64,000 nucleotides of DNA from Tretioscincus oriximinensis (GCA_022410635.1 JAJVDF010000301.1:753848-817847), one strand, 5' to 3'. Positions 35,761-49,714 are shown, numbered from the stretch's first letter. Translations and numbers: made by a program. Notes: generated by a model from the sequence alone, not told the origin.

Positions 35761-38700
35761 CAATAAAAAATCTGGTAACTTCATATACAAAATATTTCCT
35801 GTTGCTTTCACTTACAGATATATACTTTTCAGTATGTGCCTTTGATAAAACTGCTTATAACAGATTAAAATTCCTTGCACTTATTACAAAATATTAAAAT
35901 GAGATAATAATTATCAAGTGAACAACAGGAGAGGTTTGCTATGTGAAGTTTCCAGAGTTTACTTCCAAGTGGATTACCGGAAACTCCATCACTACGGGGA
36001 GCAGATTCTTAATCATGTAAGCGATGTTGCAGTATGAAAATCTCATGGGGAAGTAGTCTAAGTATCTGTAGATCAGGAAAGGCTCCCGAACAGCATTTTC
36101 TAGGCAACCAGATGCTAATGGGAATGATTATCCCCATTAGCTCTGGAACTATTGGAATTTCTCACATGCAACAGAACAATCAAGTGTGTAGATGTTGCTG
36201 CACTGTTTTGGTGCCACTGGTAAACCATGGAGAGTTAACTGAAAGGCATGTTAATGCTTTCCAGGCACCAGCTTGTTGGAAGTTTCCACGAATCCCATAG
36301 CAGCTCCAAGCATTGGGCAGCCTTATTGACCAGGGAGATCTCTACAAATGGCTCCCATTGCTACTGTCAATTTTGATAGGAGTTTGAATCAAAAACAATA
36401 GCAGGAACAGGAGGAATTTCCAGGGATCTCCATGGTCAGTGTGGTCCAGACCCTGCCCACTTTTGTGGATGAACGTGAGCAAAAGTGGGGATTTAAAAGG
36501 AACCCTCACTGACTGCACAGTTCAAGCAGTCAGCAAAGGTTTGAGATCCTTCTGATGCATCTCCACTGACTTCACTATTCCTTGGTGAGTGGGGTGGCAA
36601 GGGAAGGGAGATAGAGCAGGATGATCCTGAGCCCTCACAGGCGGCAGGGGCCACGTGGCCAGCAAGGTTCCTCAAACTAGTGCCATACCACTTGTTTAAT
36701 ATTTTTGCTTGCAACACAGGGAAGAAAATCATTTTAAAATGAGATCTCATTCACTTTGCTTCTCTCCTAAATGTTTCCCTCCCCAGTAAAGCAGACCTAA
36801 TTGTGATAAATAAAGCTGTAAAATATCTGCAAAAAAGGAAACCAGAATAAAGGCATTCAGATACTAGCAATCAATATTGTTTACAAATGCACCTTTTCTA
36901 TACAATTCTCCACATACCCATTTCCACAAGTGCTCGAAAGTCATACTTTTTTTCTGCAGAAACAGAAAAGTAAAATTAATTGCCAGCGGAAAAGATGTCT
37001 AGGTCATTCAAAAGTTGATATGCTTGAAAAAAGCTTTTTAAAAAAACTTACGTAGCTCAATAGACCCAGAAAAATAGCTCTGGGGCAAACTTCCATGGTA
37101 ATTTTGTAAATGATTTCCACAACTGTATAATTGTAAGGAGATCTCTGCCAGATATGTTTGCAACAACCTATTTTTCCACACCTTTCCTCTTTTCAGCCTA
37201 AAGCACCTTGCTATCTACTCTATCTAATTTGGTTTTTGTAATGGATTATGCCTCACATCTGAAATTCTCAGCTTACACATGACAGGGTCAGCACCCAAAT
37301 AGGGTGAAAGTCATTTGCATTTCTCTTGCCATTGAGTTTCTGCTTAGCTAAGCGATGCTTTTCCTCTGAAAGAACTATTGTTAAGAAATTAATACGTTAA
37401 TGTGAAATAACTTATTAACTCAGCTATTCCTATATTTTAAATTATATAATGTAGAAAGAAAACAACTTTTCACTTTGATGTGCTCTCTTATTGTGAAGGA
37501 GAATCAAACGTGGATAAAAATTAACCAATAATACATTTTTTGCTGCTCTGCATTCATTTGTATTGACTAAAGATGCCTGCAAAGAGAAACTGCAGCAGCC
37601 TTTATCCAAACTGGGGTCTGGGCACAAGTAGGTACGTCCAGGGACCTGCACTGCGAGTAAGGGATGGCAAAGATGTTCTCTTCCTAGCCGGAATGATTTT
37701 TTTAAAATGCACAAATGATTAGTTGCAGCAGCAATCATAGTAGAGTCCCAAAAGGAGCCCATTTCTATGAACCAGCAATCAATTGCAGGTAATTTTCAGC
37801 TTTACAATAAAAACATATTGACTTGTAAAATCAGAAGCTTATAAACAGAACTCAATTTGTATATCACCAATGCCCTGATAATTAGTAAAGTCTGTTTCTA
37901 TTATTTTCTAATTGGATGCTATCCATATAATGTGCCTTCTGGACATCCATAAGGCTTGGTATCCATACATTTAGGTGCATATGGTCTTGGTCAACCAGAT
38001 GTTATTGGCATGAGCCACTGCAATGCTCCACACACACACTGAAGCAGCCTACATGTAATTCAATTTAAAGTATTCCAATACTACTTTGTTATTAGGGAGT
38101 TAGTTAAGGGATGCATTACAGGGGTGGGATATAATTTAGAGACCAAAGACAGGACCTTCTGTTGTCATCCTCCAGGGCCATTCTGAGAATAGAACAACAG
38201 CATTATGGGATTCACGGCAAGGTACACAGCATGTATCCACCTCTTATTTCACTTCTCCTGTAACACTGAACTTTTAATTACAGATTCCAGTCTCTTCCAG
38301 GCTCTGTATAAGAGGAGCCATGAAATAAAAAGGCCACATCTGTGTAGTTCATTTGGCAAATGGTTTAGACATCAAACCTGTGACGCTTTGCTTTCTGTTC
38401 TACCACTGAGCTGTTGTTAAATAATAAAGCAGAATGACTTCTCTCCACTTAGACCACTTGCACTGATCTCCTAGCCATGCATACTCGGGATTAGATTTTA
38501 TTGTGCTCACTGGGATTTATTCACAAGTGAATATAGGATTTCAGCTGCAGACATTCTAAAAATTATTTCATGCTGTTTAATTCGTTTTTCTTGAGTCAAG
38601 CTGAGATACATTTTTCCTCTTTGGTTTTCCTCTGAGCAAGCCAGCTGCCTTGTAGGACAGCAGGGTTTGTTTTTTCTGGCTTGGATACAAACCTTGAGTT

Positions 38701-40583
38701 ATTAATATGGGAGTGAGTTCTGCTAGCTGACAATTTAAGATAAAGTAAATTGGAAGTGACATAAAAGAGCATGTGGGTGTTAATATGCGTCACTAAGGTC
38801 CTTTTACTGACATCCTGAAAGGTCTCACCTGCATGGCTGCCACTTGCAACCTTTATTAGCGACCAAGTGTTATTAAAGGCTAGCTCCCTCCCCCTCTGAT
38901 TTGTAAAAGAGACATGTGCTCCAAGAAGCAATAAATTATGTAATGTGAAACCAGCTCTCTGTCAATTTTCAAGTAGCCATCCTTTGTCCAGCAACAATTT
39001 GCTCAGATCTACTTGTAAAGCTACTTATGGAAAATTCATAAATATTTTGCTCATATAAATTCACATGACTACATCTAGTATCCACTTTCATTGAAAAGCA
39101 GGAATGTTAGTGAAAAAACATTTTTCCAGCCTTCCCTTCTGAGCTGCCCTCTTGAATTCTTTAGCTGGGTCATGGCAGGTTAAGGAATAAATTTATTTCA
39201 TTCTAGAGTTGTTTTTATTTAGAGTATTTCTAACACTGTGCATGAATAAGGGGAACATTTGCATTAGTGAAGATTAAAGATCTAACTTTCTGAAATTTAT
39301 TCTTTTCTCACAGTTTACTTCCAGATCAAAATGAAACTGTACAAGTTTCTTTGTGCTCTTGGCAATGATCTGTTTTCCTACACTCTGTTCAATAATGATT
39401 CACCACAANGACATTTCAAAAATAGTTAATTGTGGTTAAGGCAACAGTAAATCAGCCCCTTGGGGAAGTTAGGGCTAATATCAGCCACTTATAGCTTTTT
39501 GAAATAGATGTGCACACAAGCACACACTTATTCTTTCCTAACGCAAAATTATAGTGGAGAAAATGTATTGCTCAAATTGCCTGAAACATCTGCATAATTC
39601 AGTGGAATTTTGTATGAATTGTATTTGAATACATGAACTTCTTTTTATGCCATTTGTTAAACTCCCGCCATTTCCCATGGTTTTATGGAACGGGCCTCCT
39701 ATTGAAGAAATTCTGAAACATTTCCCAAGAATACCAAACTTGTAATCTGGNGTTGTGTTGTGAGAATTAAGTTTCAGAGGTGAGTTTCATGCGCTGTAGA
39801 ACTGGGTGTCTGCATACTCGTCCTAATCAACATTAAAAAATTGTATCTCTACCTCCAATTTGAAGCACAAAGACATCATNTCAAGGACCCATCTGAAACA
39901 TCCTCTATGAGGATGGAAATTCAAACATATGCATTAAATAGCTCAGTCAATGCTTGCAGGTGGAACAGTGTAATCATCATGANATACCTGTAGCCACTAC
40001 ACATGGAAATGTGACAGTGAAAACAGTTTTTAGATTACCCACTCAGTAAATGAAGATGTGGCCTGAGTCGTAAATATAAACAACCAGCTATTTTAGCATT
40101 ACTTAAATCTCAATATGAAGTGATGATCTTGCTTCAAAGATATTGGGGGCTGATTTATGGATAGATAAATGAGAGGAGGTAAATTGGGTGTGGAATATAG
40201 CTAATGTTAAAAAAATACCAAGATCAAGAAACAGCAACTTAAGATTCTGAAACAATGATTCAGGACACCATTACAATTAAGCAGTTTAGGCAGATAATAT
40301 CCCAAATCACTGGAATGAGTGACAAGAGAGAGAGAGATTATTATTTGAATTGGGACATTAACAGGGCCAGGATTCTGAAGAAAAATACATGGGATGCTAC
40401 AGAATATAATAAGGAAGATTAAATGAAACAAGGAAACATGCCTATCATTAGAAATGTGTTACTTCAGCCTTACCTTTGGGTAAATATATATACAGGTGGC
40501 AATGTATAAATAGTTCAACATTTTTAAGTAGAGTATTTTTAAAATAATTAAAAATTGGAAAGTTGTGATGAACTGGACTCTCA
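35761..40583. other. Longest unique stretch, nothing recognised
   Basis: Nearly 5 kb without a supported gene or identifiable repeat family. The 36300-36700 part is more GC-rich and may be an unrecognised repeat. Short open frames lack domains. Confidence 0.45.
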
Positions 40584-40690
40584 CATAAGAATATAAGAGG
40601 AACCCTACTGAATCATGCTAGGGGCCATCTAGTACAGCATTCTGTCTCACATAGTGGCCCACCAATTGCACCTGGGCACAGACTGATATA
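40584..40690 (-). mobile_element. CR1/L3-type LINE, short 3' tail fragment
   Basis: CACATAAGAATATAAGAGG is followed by GGCCATCTAGTACAGCATTC and CACATAGTGGCCCACC. This is the reversed 3' tail seen at 23.2 and 60.1 kb, with more substitutions. About 105 bases are left. Confidence 0.7.
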
Positions 40691-41226
40691 GGTATATTGG
40701 GGAATTTATGGTTTTTGATTTTCTGAAATTTAAGACTGGATTTGTACCTACACACAGAAATATGGCTCAGGAATTGAGAGCATCTATTGGATAATTTTGA
40801 AAATTCAGGCATATACCTTCTGACCATATGTACATTTTAGAAGGAGGATTTGAAAGGGTAGGGAGCATATTGTGTGAGCACAATAAAAAAAACTCCTTTA
40901 GTGCCAGTATGACAGATAAAAAGGGAAATACTGGTACTAAATTGTGCTTTAGGATTTAATACTTGTACAGTATTTAGACAGTGCTGGTACAATCTACCTT
41001 TGCAGCAGTTTTAATTGTATTTTGAATTATGCTCAATACAGATAACTATCAGGATCATTTCTAAAACAGGGCGTTACTATCATTTNGAAAAAAAGAATAT
41101 TTCATTTCCAAACTTTGACATTTGTGAGAAATTGAAAGATCATGGCATGCAGACATTGCACATCTTATTTCTGGGACTTGAATTTCAGTATAAATACGCT
41201 ATATTTATAGCGTATTTATATTTATA
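40691..41226. other. Unique AT-rich sequence, nothing recognised
   Basis: No supported gene. A TATTTATAG-type AT-rich run directly precedes the SINE and may be its insertion site. Confidence 0.45.
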
Positions 41227-41530
41227 GCACGGATAGCTCAGCCGCATGGGAATTCGTCTCTCGCCTGGGAGATGGGATTTCGAAGCCCTGTGTGGGACGT
41301 GGGGAGGGGTGAGCACCTTCCACTAGCCTGTAGCTCTAGAAAACCCAGCTATTCAAAAGCATGAATTGCAAGAAATTGCAACTAACTGCAAGTAGATACA
41401 TGGGAACCACCATAGCCTGGTGGGGAAGATAGAATGGAAGCCTTCGGGCAAAAATATATCCTTGTAAGCCGCTTTGAGTCATTTTGAAAGGTGAGAAAAG
41501 TAGGGTATAAGAACCAAGTTCTTCTTCTTC
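41227..41530 (+). mobile_element. tRNA-derived SINE, well preserved
   Basis: The head starts GCACGGATAGCTCAGCCGC, giving an RNA polymerase III A-box-like segment, and the B-box lies at GATTTCGAAGCCC (41276-41288). A unique body follows, with GAAGATAGAAT, then CTTGTAAGCCGCTTTGAGTC and AGGGTATAAGAACC, and a (TTC)n-like 3' tail. The tRNA fold is not complete (no proper anticodon arm pairing was found), so it is a SINE and not a tRNA gene. It belongs to the same family as the copy at 11.0-11.27 kb. Confidence 0.75.
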
Positions 41531-43930
41531 TATATAATTGTCTATTTATTACTGCATATCTACTATTTAAAATATCCTCATTTTAGGAGAGACAAATAAA
41601 GGTTAATAATAATTGTCGTATATTATTTGAAAGCTATCTACTCAATGAATATGTTTTATGATCCCCGTAAAAAAGATGGTACACAGGTAGGTTTATTAGA
41701 GAAGAGCTGGTTATAACGCCAGCAGCAAATGCTAGAATTTCTCCTTCATACACTCATTAAAGATATAGAACTCCTGTTTTTTCCTGGTAACTCTATTCAT
41801 AGGTTATATCCTAATCAAATTCTTCTAGCTGTTTAGCCTAAACCACTTTCAGTTATATCCTGAAAGTTGTCCCACNTTTTAATGAGGTGGGAGGGAGGTG
41901 ACTTTTCTACCATAACGTTTCAAGTTTATATTCAAAATAAAACCAAAATAATACCAAAGCATATATTTTAATTGTTAAACTTTTAAATCAACATATTCCC
42001 TGCCATTATCTTCTTCAGTATTTTTTCTTCAGTATTCACTGCACTGAGAAACTTCCAACAAGCAGTTCCACTAGACATTGTAAAATTGTCTCCCACCATG
42101 CTTTAGTTTCTACAAAGAAAGGTCACAACATTACCATTCTATGCTATTGTCTTCACAGAATACATAACCTCCCTCTTTAAAGCTCTTCTGTTTGATCCCT
42201 GTGACACCAGTTGAATCTACACAATCCTTCTTTGTAATTTTGAAGATGCTACTAAAGTCTCAACCATTTTCACATCAGCAAAGCTGGGCTTTACTTGGCA
42301 ATTTAACAATCATTAAAGTGTGTCTTTTATATGCTTTACTTAAATAAGCAATCCGAGTATGTTCTTGTGTTCTGGGAATTTTTCTTACTTAAGGGGAAGA
42401 AAGGCATCATTGAAAGGAGTATTTCAAGGAACTAGTTCTCCATCATTAAAAAATTCACACTGCAGTCCATTGCTAATCAGATATTCCAGTCTCTGATGAG
42501 CACCTCGAATGATTCATATGTTTAATTTTGCTTCATACATCATCAGCACTAAAACGAATAATTGTTTTAACCCCATTTCCCGTGCACTTGTTCCCAAGCT
42601 ACTCAACTCCTCTGCTCTCCCACCCTTCACCCACTTTTAGAGTCCAAAATTGTCTGTTTCTATGGCAACTGGCACAGATGTAACATTTGCAATTCACAAG
42701 AAAAAGAAAGAGTAGGAAAATGGTTCAAAAAGTGTCACTTGCATTATGCAAAATTTCATAGCACTCTATGAATCACATGCTGTGAAAAGAGTCCTTTGTG
42801 AACACGCAAGTTAGAAAGGTCATTCTTACATCAGGGAAAATATTTCTTAAGTTTTGAAATGAATACTCTTCAAAGCTTGCTATAACAAAAAAGTCTATTC
42901 TTTTTTCTTTTCCTTTACTTATGATGTTCTCGCTAAAACTATCGTGTAATATTATTTTCTATTATTTATTGTTAGAGCTTGCAAATTTAAGACAACTTTT
43001 ATATTCTTTCCATCCACCCCAAAATGGTATTGATCATTTCTAACAAACTTTGAGCCCAATTTGTAAATATTACCTGAATACTGTATTAAAATTTACAGTA
43101 TTTTACAATTCTTCTAAAAAGAAAGAAGTCACTCATAGGCTGTTGTAAACTGAAGAAAGTAGAAAAATACCTATGTGTGAAAGAGTTCCAGATCTGCATG
43201 GGTGAAAATCTATCATATACTAACCACAAATAATTTTAATTCGATTTCCAAAAGAAAAAAAATGAAGAAAGACCTGAAATAATTTGGAAATTGACTCCTC
43301 ACACAGCAGGTTATCTGAATTTGCCAAAATTCAAAATGGCAAATTACGATGCAGATCTCTGTCAGTGTTCACTTTTTCTTTTCTTTTTTTGGAGTGGGGC
43401 TGTGTATGAAGAAGTCTATTGCTTTGGAATACAAAAATTAAGAAATAGTTACTATTGTATTGAATTTCCATATTGTAATATTATGAACATGAATCTACTA
43501 AGTTGTGTTCTTCAAAATGTCTGACCCATATTGATGGAAAGTTCTGGAGATTGGCACCTCCACATATGTATCCCCAAAGAAGGGGCTTTTCTGAATCCAC
43601 ATCTACCATCACAGGTACCTCAGCTGATGACTTCCAGAAAGATTTGGATGCCAGAAGAACATTTCCAGTGGCAGGAAGTGCCAAATAACTGAAAACATGA
43701 TCAGATTAGTTGTTTTACAACTATAAATAGTACAGGAGATACAGGAATGGTGCATCATTTAAATAAATTTAGAGAAAGGGGGATATACCTAATAGCAATC
43801 TATATGATGAGAGGATCAGTCCAAAGACTTGACAGGAGATCAACGAAATAGGAGGTAGTACTAACTGGTTGTATTTTGGATATTAATAAATAAAGAACAG
43901 ATCAGTGGCTGCATGAGAGGNGAAGGTCAG
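41531..43930. other. Unique AT-rich sequence, nothing recognised
   Basis: No supported exon or repeat. An open frame at 43503-43688 may belong to the L1 copy that follows but has no recognisable motif. Confidence 0.45.
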
Positions 43931-43989
43931 AAAATGGAATGGGTAATAAGAGCTAAAATGGGAATAGGCAAGGTTCAGCTAAGATCAAG

Positions 43990-45600
43990 AGGAAATTGAA
44001 CAGGACGGAACACTGCTCATTAATGGTAGATAAGATACAGAAGGTTAAAAAGATCTTCTGGCTCTCCCCATTTGTGCTCATTCTTGATAAAAGATTAAAA
44101 GGAGTTCCCCACCTCACTGGGGAACTATATTCAACCCTACTACACATCAAGTATACTACACATTCCTTTCTGTTTAATAAATGGAATTTGGATTTTCCCC
44201 ATCAACATTAATGAGCGGAATAAATGGCTCCCTGAAAGTAGTAAAATTAAGTAAAAAATTTAGAGAATTACGTCTCAAAATAATCACAAGGTTGTATAGA
44301 ACTCCAGCGCAGATGGTCCATATGGGGGCTGTCTCTTCCAACTGTTGGCATGGATGTCCGATTCTGGGATCGTACATCCACAGGTCGGCTGAGTACCAAC
44401 ATTTACCTCCATTCTGGGATCTAANTGCTAATGAAATTAATTTTCTTCTGGGAGTGGATTTACCTAGAAACAAAAAGATCTTGATTACAGCAGATATGGC
44501 AGGCTTAGATCTAGCCAACCACACAGAATATGTACTAAAAAGATGTTTGTGGGGCTGCCCAAATGGTAATTGCCAGAGGTTGGAGAGACAAAGATAAATG
44601 GACTCTCTATCTCTGGTACGACTAGATTGTAGAAATGATATTATTCAATGTAATTAGAGAAAGGAGGCTCAGGGCTTTGGGAATCCTGATTTGAAATCCA
44701 TGGCTCATAGCTGTTGAGATAGGAAGCAACAGAAATCTGATCCTGTCCAATACCACTGCCTTGATCGCTCAATTAGCACTAATTTGAGAGTATACATGTA
44801 CCATATCCATGCTCGATCCTATAAAGGGTGGGTGAGGGGGGACTATGGGACATGGGTTAGGCTAGTCTGTTAGTATGTTTATGTTCAAGTATACGTGGTG
44901 ATTATGTTTATGTTCAGCTTGTATATGTTTAGCTTGTATATGTTTAGCTTGCACATCTGATAGGTATCTCCCAACAATGTTGGTATAAGCGTGATAGGAG
45001 GGAACTATGAATACACTTGTAGTGGGAATGTGAGAAGATCGAGATGGTTCGGAATTAAGTCATATAAGAATTGGCTCTAATCCTGGGCACAACACTTATT
45101 GGGGATAGTAAACTATGCATTTTGAATCAAATCAATAATGCATCATCACAACATGAGGGTTATTATATAATCCAACAGGCTGTCCAAACTATGCACTTGG
45201 TGACTGAAAAAGAGTGGAAAGACAGCATGGGGCGGATGGTAGAGAATTGGTATATTAAATGACAGATTTTTTTGTTATTTGATTGAGAGAAAAAAGATTA
45301 AGAAGGGTGGGGACTAAATTAAATAACCCTGGGACACAAATTGGAATTCATTAATTGCCTTTGTTGTTTTTATACTGAGAAAATACATGCTAAATCAGAC
45401 AATCCTGACAATCCTAAACCAGTTAAATATTAATACAAAGCATATAATCCTATTTTCCTTCACCTGTGGGGAGGGGGGAAATTGTTTTTAATGTTAGANT
45501 TCTATTTATTGAGTTCTCTGTAATATTTTGTTTTGTTGTTTTTGGTATTTGTATTGTTTTAAATGACTTGCAAATGTATCAAAACTAAATAAAAAAATTA
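43990..45600 (+). mobile_element. L1-clade LINE, ORF2 C-terminus and 3' UTR
   Basis: The plus-strand frame 44181-44597 includes ITRLYRTPAQMVHMGAVSS, SNCWHGCPILGSYIH and then NEINFLLGVDLP, the RLY-TP ... CW-C ... order of the L1 ORF2 C-terminal region. Near 44545 the reading shifts by one frame and goes on as AAQMVIARGWRDKDKW and LYLWYDY before a stop, a clear frameshift. The 3' UTR has a small 15-bp tandem repeat (AGCTTGTATATGTTT, about 44915-44955), and the end at 45585-45600 has AACTAAATAAAAAAATT, fitting a poly-A terminus. The copy is 5'-truncated, lacks the endonuclease and the catalytic RT motifs, and is inactive. Confidence 0.6.
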
Positions 45601-45635
45601 AAAGCATATCAATAGGTACCTATTGTGCCAAAGAT

Positions 45636-45670
45636 AATAAATAATAAATAATAAATAAATAATAAATATG
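45636..45670. repeat. (AATAA)n/(AATA)n simple repeat
   Basis: A/T simple repeat about 35 bases past the L1 poly-A end; it may be expanded tail sequence. Confidence 0.85.
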
Positions 45671-45679
45671 GAAGTACCC

Positions 45680-46884
45680 TTCTCATCTTCTTGATCAGGG
45701 CATAAACTAAGTGCTACATTGAATTACGCAAACACTCCCAGAACAAATTTATTTCCCTTGCTTTTTCTTCTCAGTGGCTAGCACTCACGAGAGACTTTCC
45801 TATTTACCAAGGCCTCTAAGCAATACACAATAAAACACATTAAAACAATCAATTACATTATACAGTAAAAACACTATAGTGTGATTTATGCATTTTACGC
45901 AAAGCATACAGTAAGCCAGTCATGTCATGTCATACCATCAAAAGCAAATAAAAGCCCAAATAAATATATAAATGTGGCTATGAAAGGGAAAATCCTTAAG
46001 GAAAAAAACATGCATAGCAGCTGGAATACTGGAGGAAAAAAATCTTTAACTGCCACCCATTCTACAGATGCTGAAGGAGTTTCACTATTTGAAAATAAAT
46101 TTGGAAGTAGTAAATACTCAGTTTGATTAAGAAAAATCTCCCAACAGTCTAGGAATTTTGTCAGTTTAAAATAATGCAGAATATTTATCAGACTATTTTT
46201 CACTTTTTTTTACATCCTAGAGCACTTGCTAGACTCTGCTCATGTCAAAGGAAAGCTGTGGTACTAGCACCATATGAATCATAGAAATTTCACTGCAATC
46301 ACACACTAAATTAGCAGTTGTTTATTTCTAACAACCCTCTAGACATAATTATACTGAGCAGCGTTTGTGTAAAATGGAAGTGTTTCCAAGTTTTGCGCAC
46401 TACACTTGTTTTGTCAGGCATATAAAGGGTTGGGGGCAGAAAAAAATAGCAACCCTGAACTTTGCTTCTGCAGATTATCATTCATATTATCATTATTAAT
46501 AACAACAGCATTGATATTTTTCATATATAAACTCCTAAACTGAGTTAAGTCTATTTCGAAGGGGATCTACCTTAGAGCATTTCCATTCCTTTAACTAATT
46601 TAATTTCAGAACTTTGAAGTGATTTGCAAACTGTAATTTTTTAGCAGACGGTTTTAGGAATGCGTATACATTCAAGCTGTACATATGATTTCCAGAAGTT
46701 CTCATAATGCTAGTTTTGGAATTTATTTCAGAATGTGTAGCCATTATTAATTTCTTTTTGCTTTTGTTATTATGAACCTGGCAATGATCCATTTTGTATT
46801 GTTTCTATTATGTGAAATTAATAGTGACCCATGGATAAGGACTCACACGGTTAATTTCAAAATACGTTTTATGATGCAGAATGT
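45680..46884. other. Unique AT-rich sequence, nothing recognised
   Basis: No gene or family supported. Confidence 0.5.
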
Positions 46885-47003
46885 GAAGAAGTAGCCATGT
46901 TAACCTGAACCAATAAGTAAGGGATTCTTGTAGCATCTTCAGACTAGAGAAAAAAAGTTGGTAGCTTAAGTTTTTGTATACTAACCCTACTTAATCAGAT
47001 ACA
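46885..47003 (-). mobile_element. Penelope-like element fragment with ribozyme-like head remnant
   Basis: Reversed, it reads TATCTGATTAAGTAGGG, CAAAAACTTAAGC, then GAAGATGCTACAAGAATCCC and GTTAACATGGCTACTTC. The order (CTGATGA-like box, stem, GAAA-like box, then the GGTGCTACAAGACTC and AACACGGCTAC parts) is that of the short PLE-type repeat whose head resembles a hammerhead ribozyme. Both conserved boxes are mutated here, so cleavage is not expected. Confidence 0.5.
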
Positions 47004-47479
47004 AACCAGTTTTCCCCCTATTAGGTTCAAAATGCATTAGGTCTTATTCTGCTTCAGAAAGAAGTCAAAGAGACCTACAGTCCACATCTGGAGAATCAGG
47101 CTCATTAGATCACTTTTTTGGAACAGAATAAATCCTGGGACATTGGGGGCATTAGTTTCTAAGTTGTTATTAGACTTCCTACCCTTTAGGATACAGCAAT
47201 TCAAAATGTGGTTTGAGACAATTAAAAAAATGTATTCTAATTGTCAAAACGCATTTATTCTTCTTATACCAAAAGAAATCAAGAGGACTGAGGATTGTTT
47301 TTAAGTATTACAAGTTCCTTTATTACCCCTTATGGAGGCATCCTCCCATCCCCCTTTAAAGCTTTGGTTAGTATTAAACTTTATAAACAAAATTATATTT
47401 GCGTTTTCATAAACACCCTCATTTCAGACCATTCAGAGAATGCCTTCTTTGCACAGAGGTAATCTCTGCAAAGAAGACA

Positions 47480-47730
47480 CCAGCCTGCCATCTGCTGGCA
47501 TAAGGCAAATGGTAGCGGGAGGAAGGGGAGAAGTGGGGAGACAAAATGGAGGAAGGACCATAGTGGGTTAGGGGAATATTATGGAGGTGCGAGAGTAAGG
47601 TTATAGGTTGAGAGGGGAAGGACAGAGAGAAAAAAGAATAGGAAGGGATAGATGCAATGGGGAGAGGTAGAGGAGGAGTTGGAAGAAAGATATCATGAGG
47701 GAGGAAGGGGAGAAGAGGGACAGGTAGTGT
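47480..47730. repeat. Purine-rich block
   Basis: About 250 bases of G/A-rich plus strand with AGGAAGGGGAGA-type runs and few C. It gives a long P/S/L-rich minus-strand frame that is a composition artefact. No unit length is evident. Confidence 0.6.
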
Positions 47731-49714
47731 GGCCTTTCCACAATCCAGCAGAACAGATCTCCATCTTGGCAGAAAGGGAGATGCCACCAACAGTACAAGT
47801 GACTCGTCAGCCAACTTTCAATACACAATAGCAACTTTGCCACATGTCAGCTGCCCAAAGTGCACCATTCCCCTAAGATGGGGAGCAGTGTGGGTGTTTC
47901 AGCANGTAGTGAGTTAATTTAGATACCATAGTCACATGCCTTACAGTAGATATAAATATGAAAAAATATATTTGAGACAAAGCACATACAGAAAGTAATT
48001 CCCAACAAGAAATTAGTAAGTCAGCAATTGGCAGACTAGTTTTGATCTTCTTGGATTATGTTTCAACATGCAATTAACTGAAACTCACCAGGACATAAGA
48101 AATGCCATAATGGCTTGGACTTATGGCCCGTTTAAGTCTGTTATTGAAATGACCTACCATTGAGAAAGCCCACCAGCTGTGTACGACCCATTCACAATCT
48201 CCCCACAGCTAAGAGGCTACACTCTCAACTCTGTTGTAGATTATGTTGAATTGAATAGACACCAAGACAAGTAAGTTATCTGCTAAATAGGCTGATCAGA
48301 CACAAGAGACTTATTTCCCCACTAAGATAAAAAGTGGTCATATGCCAGCACCTCTTAACCTCTGAAATCTTGAAAGCGGCTGAACCAAAGTTCTTCACTT
48401 ATAAAATATTTTTCTGTGCAGTTTTTACAATAGGCCATAAATAGTTTTGATTTGGTATAATGCCATAATTGGAAGAAATCATAAACTTAATTCTTATATT
48501 CTTCTGCCATTTATTCTACATGATAATAAGGGGGGTTCAGTTGGAAATCTTTTGACTAGGACAACTTTGCTGGCAAACGTAGGGGGGGCTGATTTGAGCA
48601 GGCTGGGTGCTCCAGGAGAGCTCAATTTTAATGATGTGTACACAGTNTAAATGTGTACACAGCCTAAGTGTCATCTAACTTTATTTCCATGAAAGCAAAA
48701 TGTTCATATCAGATCCCTAAACCTTGATCCTCTCATTATACTCAATACATTTATTTTCTCGACTCAAGAGCACAGTATCAGACCTTGACATTTGTCAGGC
48801 TACCAAACAAAAGCTCCACAAGAAAGAAAAAAGAAAGACTCTACACTGTGCATGTTTCCATGCTTCTTTTCTACAGCTTTGCATCCTTTGTCCATGAACT
48901 GCCTTTGCATTTGCTGTTTGCTCAACAAAAATGTTTTGATTTTTGATGTTGAATGTGCTCTCCCAGAGGTTGCCAGGTTTCAGGCAGAAGATAAAGCTTT
49001 TCTCTTTATGTTGCCTTGCAGCAGCGCAGTAATACATGCCACACACTGTGTATAAATCCTTGGTTTTATGAAAGTAAGAATAATTTCTACTTTGTGGCTT
49101 TTTTGACATTCAAGTAGTGTTTCCTGGGGGAATGAACCAGCTAGCAGAACATTTTCTCAGCTTCTCATGGTTTCACAAACTATACACAGCTCTCAGAGAA
49201 AATTGCTGGTAGTGCAGAAAAGAAACAAAAAATGGACTGCAATTATTAGAAAGAACCAGAGTTTATGTGAGACTGCTGACTGCAATAAAGTGACTGTATA
49301 TTTATGAAAATAACTGCTTGAATGTAGAGATTCATAAACAAAGCAAAATCCATATCCAGANTAATCAGTTGAACATAAAATTAAATGTGATTGTCCAAAA
49401 GACAAGCTGTGAGTTGGTTTTTCAATAAAGGAGGACAGTAAATAAAGATGAATTACGTAGCTAAAATAATCTCACCACAAAAAATGCCAGCATGCTAGCA
49501 GTTCAATTAAAACTTAGATTTTAATTCCTTTACCATGTGTTGCTTTTGTTGCTGTGGATGACATTGTATAGGGATTGAGAAATTCCTGACGTAAGTTCCA
49601 GCTTCTCAAAGACACTGAATTATTCTCAGTGGCATCTCTGTATTACCTCTTAGGCTGGAACAAGTTCTGGAATAAAGGGCAGCAGCCCATGCAATAGTAC
49701 AGATAAAATAAAGA
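47731..49714. other. Unique sequence, nothing recognised
   Basis: No supported gene. GTGTACACAG occurs twice within about 25 bases near 48635-48662, around an N, a minor local duplication. Confidence 0.5.

Noticed and set aside
35388..35897. 169-codon plus-strand open frame, the longest outside the LINEs
   Set aside because: It covers a diverged tandem repeat, is rich in K, N, S and Q as expected from AT-rich DNA, and has no recognised domain.
41227..41300. Possible tRNA gene
   Set aside because: A- and B-box-like segments are present but the cloverleaf is not complete, and the SINE body and tail follow directly.
47419..47814. 131-codon minus-strand frame rich in P, S and L
   Set aside because: It comes from a purine-rich block on the plus strand, so the composition explains it.
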